A stretch of DNA of 10,223 bases from Pseudomonadota bacterium (GTDB lineage: Bacteria > Pseudomonadota > Alphaproteobacteria > Rhizobiales > Hyphomicrobiaceae): assembly GCA_021813195.1 (NCBI GenBank), contig JAKALI010000093.1, positions 1 through 10,223 of the forward strand, written 5' to 3'. Within the stretch, counting starts at the first letter, position 1. The number at the start of each line of letters is the position of its first letter. The notes beneath the pieces were generated by a model, which was given only the letters and a program-made list of their open reading frames with translations, did no database searches and was not told the DNA's origin. Shown here in pieces: positions 4,967 through 10,223 of this stretch. The translations under genes and the position numbers were made by a program.

Positions 4967-7165
4967 ATGATATGCCGAAATCCACGATTGACCACCAGTC
5001 CGTCTGCACTCGCCGCCGTGCTGATGACGACGGCCGGGATCGCGCCCGCGGCGGCCCAGACGACGACGCAAATGGCCCAAGCGACCGAACTGCCGCCGAT
5101 CGTCGTCGAAGGCGCCACGCTCGAGGCCAAGCCTAAATCGCGCGTCAAAGCCCCGAAAGCGACCTCACCAACGGTAACTGAAACGCCGCAGCCCGCGCCG
5201 GCCTCAACGCCAGCCGGGAGCGCACAAGGGGGTGCCGTTGCCGGCGGCGTGCCAGTGCCTGTTGCGCCGGATGCCACGGACTCAGATGGCGCCCCCGTGC
5301 CTTCAGACAGCGCTGGCACGGTGAACGTATCGGGCGTTGAGACGCGCAAGATCGCGACCCCCGTGAGCGTGGTGACGGGCGCAGAGTTGCGCGCGCGCCA
5401 GATTCGAAACGCCGCTGACGCGCTGCGTAGCCTGCCGGGCGTTGCTGTCTCTGCGAGTGGCGGTCCAGCCAACCTCACACAGGTGCGCATTCGCGGCGCT
5501 GAGGGCAACCATACGCTCGTGTTGATTGATGGCGTAGAGGCCAACGACACCAACTCTGGCGAATTCGACTTCTCAAACCTGTCGGCCGACGAAATCGAGC
5601 GGATCGAGGTTCTGCGCGGCGTCCAAAGCGGGCTTTACGGCTCCCGAGCTATCGGCGGCGTCATCAACATCATTACGCGTGGCGGCAAAGGGCCTCTGAC
5701 CTTTCGTGCCAACAGCGAAGGCGGCAGCTTTGGCACGCGTCATGTCTCGGGCGGAGTGTCCGCCGGCAACGATCGCGGCTACATCGCCGCTAACCTCAGT
5801 TATCGCGAGGCCGACGGATTCAACATCTCTGAACAGGGCAATGAAGACGACGCTTGGCAGCGCAGCACCTTCAATCTGCGCTCGGGCGCTGCAATCGCCG
5901 AGGGATTGAGCGTGGATATGAATTTACGCCGATCTGCAACGCGCGCGGACTTCGATGCCTTCGATTTTTTTGCGCCACCCGGACAATTGATCAAGCCGAC
6001 GGACGCTGAAAACGTCGCCGACTCGACGATTTGGCTTGGCGGCGCGAAATTAACCTGGGAGATGCTGGGTGGCGCTCTGACGCACCAGGTCGGCGGCAAT
6101 TTCAATCAAACGACGACCACCTCGGAAGACGCATTCAGCACGACGCGCTATGACAACGATCGTGTTCGGTTCAATTATCTGGCGACGGCGCGGCTGGGGA
6201 CCGAGGATTTCCGCCACATCGTCAGCGGGCTCGTCGAGACCGAACGAGAGACCTTCACGCCCAGCATCCCGTTCTTTACGGATGGCCTGGAACGGGAGCG
6301 CGAACGTCTCGCCTACGCGGCTGAATGGCGCGCTGAAATGTTTGATCGCTTCTTCCCCATCGCCAGTGTCCGACACGAGGACAATGACACGTTCGCCGAT
6401 TTCACAACCTGGAAGACGGGTCTTTCAATCGATGTGCGCGAACTCGGACTTCGCCCGCACGCGAGTGTCGGAACAGCCGTCGCACTTCCTGGCATGTTCG
6501 AGCAATTTGGGGCCATCCTCGGCCTTTTTGTCGGCAATCCCAATCTTGTGCCGGAGGAAAGCTTCGGCTGGGACGCAGGCGTTGAGTTCACGCTGCTCCG
6601 CGGAACAGCCGTGGTCGACGTGACCTACTTTGCGGCCGACTTAAAGAATGAGATCGTCGGCTTCGGCAATTCGCTCATCAATCTCACCGACGATAGCGAG
6701 CGCCGCGGCATCGAAGTCGCGGGCCGGATGGAGGTGGTGCCAGGTCTTGTGGTGGGTGCCGCTTACACGTGGCTCGATGCGAGCGATCCGACAGGCCTAG
6801 CCGAGGTTCGCCGGCCGGAGCACGCCGCTCGGTTCGATGTGAATTATGCCTTCGATCGCGGCCGGGGCAATTTGAATGTCGGCGCCATCTACAATGGCGA
6901 GATGGCCGATGTGGCCTTCTTCAACGCTCCCCCACCGGTCTTCTTTGGCTCGCAGCGGGTTACGCTCGACGAGTATTGGCTGGTCAATGTCGCCGCGTCC
7001 TACAAAATGATGCCGGGCGTGGAGATTTTCGGTCGTGTCGAGAATTTGCTGAACGAGGACTACCAGGACGTCTTCGGCTTCGAGACGGCCGACATTGCTG
7101 CTTATGCCGGCTTGCGCCTCACGTACGAAGAGCCCGCCAGCATTGCGTGGTCGCAAGGTCGATGA
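4967..7165 (+). CDS. btuB: TonB-dependent outer-membrane cobalamin receptor
   Basis: This 732-residue protein is an outer-membrane beta-barrel that imports B12 using energy from TonB-ExbBD. The ATG at 4967 follows GGGGGA by six bases and gives a signal peptide cut near APAAA (residue 30). A TonB-box-like ELPPIVVE is at 41-48, then an unusually long Pro/Ala/Ser/Gly linker (about 50-118). The plug domain (about 125-240) has PVSVVTGAELR, DALRSLPGVAVS, VRIRGAEGNHTLVLIDGV and RIEVLRGVQSGLYGSRAIGGVINIITRGG, all typical of the BtuB group. The remainder is barrel, with NPNLVPEES and RVENLLNEDYQDVFGF near the C-terminus, the latter the usual end motif. The protein continues EPASIAWSQGR after the last clear strand (GLRLTY), a short tail where most receptors end in an aromatic residue. 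The riboswitch and the downstream ABC genes support B12 as the ligand. Confidence 0.94.
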   Translation: MICRNPRLTTSPSALAAVLMTTAGIAPAAAQTTTQMAQATELPPIVVEGATLEAKPKSRVKAPKATSPTVTETPQPAPASTPAGSAQGGAVAGGVPVPVAPDATDSDGAPVPSDSAGTVNVSGVETRKIATPVSVVTGAELRARQIRNAADALRSLPGVAVSASGGPANLTQVRIRGAEGNHTLVLIDGVEANDTNSGEFDFSNLSADEIERIEVLRGVQSGLYGSRAIGGVINIITRGGKGPLTFRANSEGGSFGTRHVSGGVSAGNDRGYIAANLSYREADGFNISEQGNEDDAWQRSTFNLRSGAAIAEGLSVDMNLRRSATRADFDAFDFFAPPGQLIKPTDAENVADSTIWLGGAKLTWEMLGGALTHQVGGNFNQTTTTSEDAFSTTRYDNDRVRFNYLATARLGTEDFRHIVSGLVETERETFTPSIPFFTDGLERERERLAYAAEWRAEMFDRFFPIASVRHEDNDTFADFTTWKTGLSIDVRELGLRPHASVGTAVALPGMFEQFGAILGLFVGNPNLVPEESFGWDAGVEFTLLRGTAVVDVTYFAADLKNEIVGFGNSLINLTDDSERRGIEVAGRMEVVPGLVVGAAYTWLDASDPTGLAEVRRPEHAARFDVNYAFDRGRGNLNVGAIYNGEMADVAFFNAPPPVFFGSQRVTLDEYWLVNVAASYKMMPGVEIFGRVENLLNEDYQDVFGFETADIAAYAGLRLTYEEPASIAWSQGR

Positions 7166-7197
7166 TGCACACACCAGAACGACAGGGGACACCGTGA
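7162..7197 (+). other. 11-codon mini-ORF bridging btuB and btuF
   Basis: ATG at 7162 overlaps the btuB stop (ATGA) and reads MMHTPERQGTP; its TGA at 7195-7197 overlaps the GTG start of btuF at 7194 (GTGA). The AGGGGA ribosome binding site of btuF lies inside it. It could pass ribosomes from btuB to btuF by stop-and-restart. The peptide itself is unlikely to have a function. Confidence 0.25.
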
Positions 7198-8105
7198 CGG
7201 CCCATCTCCCGATCTGCGCTGGTCACGCTGTGCGGACCCTGGCGGCCTTTGCCGCCGGGGTCTTTGCCCTCGTGTCGGTTCAGACTGCTGTGGCGGCGGA
7301 GAGTGCCCCCGTCTTCCCGCCCCCGCAGCGCATTGTGTCTCTCAACTTATGTATCGACCAGATCCTCATCGATCTTGTCGCGCGCGAGCGCATCGCGGGC
7401 TTGAGCTTCCTCGCCCATGATCCTTCTATGTCGATGGTCCACCGACAGGCGAGTGGAATTCCTGGCGTTCAGGCCAACGCCGAACAGGTCTTGGCGCTCA
7501 ATCCGGATCTCGTGCTCGCCAGCGAATGGTCGGCGACGGCGACTGTCGATCTCTTGCGCCGATTGGGCAGACGAGTCGAGATCGTGCCGATGGCCTCGAC
7601 ATTCGCGGACATTCGCAGCCTCGTGCGCCACCTCGCCAATCTCACCGGTTCGGAGCGCCATGGCGAACATCTCGTCAGAGAATTCGACCAGAGGCTCGCC
7701 AACGTGCGCTCCCGTCTCCCGAGCGCGCCGCGCCCGCGCGCCGTTGCGATGCAGGTCAACAGCCTTGCCGCAGGACCAGGCAGCCTGGTTGACGAGGTCT
7801 TTCATGCTGCAGGCTTCGACAATCTGGCCGCATCGCTCCCGCGCGGCCGGACCGGTCGCCTGCCGCTGGAAAGCCTGATCGCGCACCCGCCCGACGTCAT
7901 CGTGCTTGCCAATTCGCCCGACGATTTCCGCACGGTTCTAGCCGACAACTTGCGTCACCCCGCGTTTCGCGCCCTCCAAAGCAACCGGCCCGTTCTCCAT
8001 GTGCCCATGCGCGAGTGGCTATGCGGCACACCGAGCATCGCGGACGCGGTCGAACGGCTGGCCTCCCAACACGCTCGGGTTGCCCGGCAGGTCACGACCC
8101 CATGA
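7194..8105 (+). CDS. btuF: Periplasmic cobalamin-binding protein of the ABC importer (BtuF-like)
   Basis: The 303-residue product is a periplasmic binding protein of the FepB/BtuF type that carries B12 from the outer-membrane receptor to the BtuCD pump. I chose GTG at 7194, preceded by AGGGGA (7184-7189); it yields a signal peptide with its hydrophobic core at about 15-30 and a likely cut after AVAA (residue 35). The mature part opens with PQRIVSLNLCIDQILIDL and contains EQVLALNPDLVLAS and RRVEIVP in the first lobe, a long linking helix, and REWLCGTPSIADAVERLA near the end. The only cysteines in the mature protein appear to be Cys53 and Cys277, in motifs at opposite ends of the sequence, so a disulfide is possible. 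Binding proteins of this group also serve haem and siderophores; the riboswitch and btuB argue for B12. The gene overlaps btuC in ATGA. Confidence 0.9.
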   Translation: MTAHLPICAGHAVRTLAAFAAGVFALVSVQTAVAAESAPVFPPPQRIVSLNLCIDQILIDLVARERIAGLSFLAHDPSMSMVHRQASGIPGVQANAEQVLALNPDLVLASEWSATATVDLLRRLGRRVEIVPMASTFADIRSLVRHLANLTGSERHGEHLVREFDQRLANVRSRLPSAPRPRAVAMQVNSLAAGPGSLVDEVFHAAGFDNLAASLPRGRTGRLPLESLIAHPPDVIVLANSPDDFRTVLADNLRHPAFRALQSNRPVLHVPMREWLCGTPSIADAVERLASQHARVARQVTTP

Positions 8106-9100
8106 GCCCAGCTCAATCGCGAAACCACGTCATCCGGCAGCCGATCATGGTGGCCGGGCTTGCAACGCTGATGTTGGCTGCATTAGCGCTGGCGCTCGCC
8201 ACCGGGGCCGATGGCTTGGTGATCACCGCGCCTGCCGACGCGTGGTCCACCATACTGCTCGAGGTTCGCCTACCACGCGCGGTCCTTGGCCTGCTGGTAG
8301 GTGGCGCACTGGGTTTGTCCGGAGCCGTGCTGCAAGGTTATTTGCGCAATCCGCTCGCCGAACCCGGCATCATGGGCATTTCCGGCGGGGCAGCGCTTGG
8401 CGCGGTTATTTCGATCCACAGCGGCATCGCCTCGACGCTCGCCCTTGCCCTCCCGCTTGCGGGACTAATGGGAGCGGGGGTGGCGACTGCACTGCTGACG
8501 GCCCTCGCGGGGCGGCGTACCGGAGCCGTCACGCTGATCTTGGCAGGAGTGGCCGTCTCGAGCCTCGCAGCGGCGCTGACGGCGCTCGCCTTGAACTTGG
8601 CGCCCAACCCGTTTGCGGCTTCCGAGATGCTCTACTGGCTCATGGGCTCGCTGACCGACCGCAGCCTCCTACACGTGTGGATGGCGGCACCCTTGATCGT
8701 CATCGGCTCAACCCTGCTGCTGGCAACCGCGCGCAGTCTTGACGGCCTCTCGCTGGGGGAAGCCGTCGCGCAGAATCTCGGCGTCGATCTTGCGGCTCTA
8801 CGCTGGCGCGTCATCGCCGGCACGGCTCTTTCCGTTGGCGCGGCCACGGCCGTCTGCGGGTCGATCGCCTTCGTCGGTCTCGTCGTCCCGCACCTGTTGC
8901 GCCCCTGGGTAGGCTATGAGCCAAGCCGGTTGCTGATACCGAGTTTTCTTGCCGGTGCCGCCCTCGTACTCCTCGCGGATGTCGCTCTGCGGCTGATGTC
9001 CCCGCTCGGCGATCTCCGGCTTGGTGTATTGACGGCTTTAATCGGTGCACCGTTCTTCCTGTGGCTGGTGCTGAAGACGCGCACGGAGTTGGCGCCATGA
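8102..9100 (+). CDS. btuC: Cobalamin ABC importer permease (BtuC/FecCD family)
   Basis: This 332-residue, strongly hydrophobic inner-membrane protein forms, as a dimer, the channel through which B12 enters the cytoplasm. Family motifs are clear: RLPRAVLGLLVGGALGLSG and LQGYLRNPLAEPGIMGISGGAALGAV near residues 55-105, the coupling-region LGVDLAALRWR, then FVGLVVPHLLRPWVG and the C-terminal LRLGVLTALIGAPFFLWLVLK. The length is normal for the family, which has about ten transmembrane helices. The start at 8102 overlaps the btuF stop (ATGA), with a weak AGGT nine bases upstream, so translation is probably coupled. It also overlaps the ATPase gene by four bases. The family includes iron-siderophore and haem permeases; the B12 assignment rests on operon context. 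Confidence 0.92.
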   Translation: MSPAQSRNHVIRQPIMVAGLATLMLAALALALATGADGLVITAPADAWSTILLEVRLPRAVLGLLVGGALGLSGAVLQGYLRNPLAEPGIMGISGGAALGAVISIHSGIASTLALALPLAGLMGAGVATALLTALAGRRTGAVTLILAGVAVSSLAAALTALALNLAPNPFAASEMLYWLMGSLTDRSLLHVWMAAPLIVIGSTLLLATARSLDGLSLGEAVAQNLGVDLAALRWRVIAGTALSVGAATAVCGSIAFVGLVVPHLLRPWVGYEPSRLLIPSFLAGAALVLLADVALRLMSPLGDLRLGVLTALIGAPFFLWLVLKTRTELAP

Positions 9101-9912
9101 GCGCATTGCCCGCTCGCATCGAAGTCGACCACGTCACCCTCCAACTCGGCGCCCGCGTCGTCTTGGAGAGGGTCGCGCTCACCGCCGACGCTGGCGATAT
9201 CGTGGCGATCGCGGGCCCAAATGGCGCCGGCAAGTCCTCACTGCTTGCGGCGATCGCTGGGCTCAGGCGCGTTACGAATGGTGACATCCGCATCGACGGC
9301 ACGGCGCTGAGCCGCCTCACGCCGAAGCAAATCGCGCAACGCTTGGCTTACGTGCCGCAGGATCGCACGGTGCATTGGCCGCTGCGCGTGGAGACAGTGG
9401 TGGCCCTTGGGCGTCTGCCTCACGGGGCCGCATCTGCGGATCGTTTGAGCCGGCAAGACGACGCCCACGTCACCGAGGCGATGACGCTGACCGACACGAC
9501 GTCACTGTCAGGCCGGCTCGTCTCTGAATTGTCGGGCGGAGAGCGGGCACGCGTGCTCATCGCACGAGCGCTTGCCCAGAATGCGGACATCATCCTCGCC
9601 GACGAACCGACGGCCGGGCTTGATCCCGCCCATTCCCTCGCGCTGTTTGAAACATTTCGGCACGTTGCCGCTCAAGGACGCACGGTCCTCATCGCCCTGC
9701 ACGATCTCTCGTCAGCGCTGCGGTTTTGTCCCCGCATCGTTCTGCTCAATAATGGGTCAGTGGCTGCGTCTGGAAAGACACGCGACGTTTTGACCGAAGC
9801 TGAAATTGGCCGTGTTTTCGGCGTTTCGACGCGTATCGGCTCCATCGCAGGGTTGCCGAGTGTCGTGCATATCGATGCGCTGACATCATTCGGTCAGCCC
9901 ACGAGCGGATGA
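9097..9912 (+). CDS. btuD: Cobalamin ABC importer ATPase (BtuD/FepC family)
   Basis: The 271-residue cytoplasmic ATPase powers the BtuC dimer. All catalytic motifs are intact: Walker A GPNGAGKSS (40-48), Q-loop Gln88 in YVPQD, signature LSGGE (145-149), Walker B IILADEP (165-171), D-loop AGLD and H-loop His202 in LHDLS. The start at 9097 overlaps the permease stop (ATGA) and has GGAG (9084-9087) nine bases upstream. An upstream in-frame ATG at 9061 would lie deep in the permease gene and is unlikely. The length is normal for this family. It is the last clear gene of the riboswitch-controlled operon; no strong terminator follows, so the patatin-like gene 60 bases on may be partly co-transcribed. 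Confidence 0.92.
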   Translation: MSALPARIEVDHVTLQLGARVVLERVALTADAGDIVAIAGPNGAGKSSLLAAIAGLRRVTNGDIRIDGTALSRLTPKQIAQRLAYVPQDRTVHWPLRVETVVALGRLPHGAASADRLSRQDDAHVTEAMTLTDTTSLSGRLVSELSGGERARVLIARALAQNADIILADEPTAGLDPAHSLALFETFRHVAAQGRTVLIALHDLSSALRFCPRIVLLNNGSVAASGKTRDVLTEAEIGRVFGVSTRIGSIAGLPSVVHIDALTSFGQPTSG

Positions 9913-9972
9913 TGCGGGAGCTCGCATTGCGGGCTATGATCGCACGACGTCAGAGGGCAGCTGCGCAGAACC

Positions 9973-10223
9973 ATGTTCCGTCGCAAATCGAAGATCAATC
10001 TGGCCCTTCAGGGTGGGGGGACGCATGGCGCGTTCACCTGGGGCGTGCTCGATCGTCTGCTTGAGGACGAGACACTCACCTTCTCCTGGATCAGCGCCGC
10101 CAGCGCCGGCGCCATCAACGCAACGGCTTTAGCTGCGGGTTTGGCTGAAGGCAGCCGTGCGGCGGCGCGCGCAAAGTTGCGTGAGGTCTGGGAGGCCGTG
10201 CACAAAGCGGGTGTGCCGGAGTT
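9973..10223 (+). CDS. Patatin-like phospholipase/esterase, N-terminal part (cut by window edge)
   Basis: The first 83 codons are present and open to the edge. Patatin-like proteins are Ser-Asp lipid acyl hydrolases, some of them secreted toxins and others housekeeping lipases. Visible motifs are the oxyanion-hole glycine loop GGGTHGAF (residues 14-21, in LALQGGGTHGAFTWGVLD) and the nucleophile elbow AASAGAINA with the likely catalytic Ser44. The usual G-x-S-x-G appears as A-x-S-x-G; I recall similar variants in rhizobial relatives. The catalytic Asp would lie beyond the window. No signal peptide is seen, so a cytoplasmic protein is likely. The ATG at 9973 is the first in-frame ATG after a stop at 9937; an AGAGGG (9952-9957) lies rather far upstream. 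There is no obvious link to B12 uptake. Confidence 0.85.
   Translation, partial: MFRRKSKINLALQGGGTHGAFTWGVLDRLLEDETLTFSWISAASAGAINATALAAGLAEGSRAAARAKLREVWEAVHKAGVPE

Noticed and set aside
7095..7193. Upstream ATG for btuF at 7095
   Set aside because: It lies inside btuB and would place 33 residues in front of the signal peptide; GTG at 7194 has a close AGGGGA.
9909..10064. Small ORF of 51 codons starting in an ATGA overlap with the btuD stop
   Set aside because: It runs out of frame through the conserved glycine loop and active-site region of the patatin-like gene. No recognisable motif; the overlap is probably chance.

Overview
The window is GC-rich, dense coding DNA, with genes joined by ATGA stop/start overlaps. 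The protein families (PrtD-type exporter ATPase, HlyD adaptor, BtuB/F/C/D, patatin-like esterase, Tyr/His-rich small secreted protein) fit a Gram-negative alphaproteobacterium, most likely of the Hyphomicrobiales (Rhizobiales). This placement is an inference from protein style; no rRNA or other marker gene is present.

Layout. At 1-56 (minus) is the first 18 codons of a gene that runs off the left edge. Positions 57-240 hold no gene but several inverted repeats. At 241-633 (minus) is a small Sec-exported Tyr/His/Arg-rich protein of unknown function. A 279-base divergent gap follows (634-912). At 913-4412 (plus) are two overlapping genes for the inner-membrane part of a type I secretion system, a PrtD-type ABC ATPase/permease and an HlyD-type adaptor. 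Neither an outer-membrane TolC-like partner nor an obvious RTX substrate lies in the window.

The 553-base gap 4413-4966 is regulatory. It holds a probable promoter, a well-conserved cobalamin (B12) riboswitch aptamer (about 4521-4731) and a 235-nt stretch before the next start codon. That stretch contains a hairpin that directly covers the Shine-Dalgarno sequence of btuB. From 4967 to 9912 lies a complete B12 uptake operon in the order btuB (TonB-dependent outer-membrane receptor), btuF-like (periplasmic binding protein), btuC-like (permease) and btuD-like (ATPase). The last three are joined by ATGA overlaps, and btuB and btuF are bridged by an 11-codon mini-ORF. BtuB would bring cobalamin across the outer membrane using TonB energy, BtuF would capture it in the periplasm, and BtuC2D2 would pump it into the cytoplasm; the riboswitch would shut the set down when B12 is plentiful. 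At 9973 a patatin-like hydrolase begins and runs off the right edge.

I found no evidence of a wholly new system. The points most worth a second look are the btuB expression platform, the structured region 103-182, the mini-ORF between btuB and btuF, and the long Pro/Ala linker in BtuB. No tRNA, rRNA, CRISPR, insertion sequence or attachment site was recognised.
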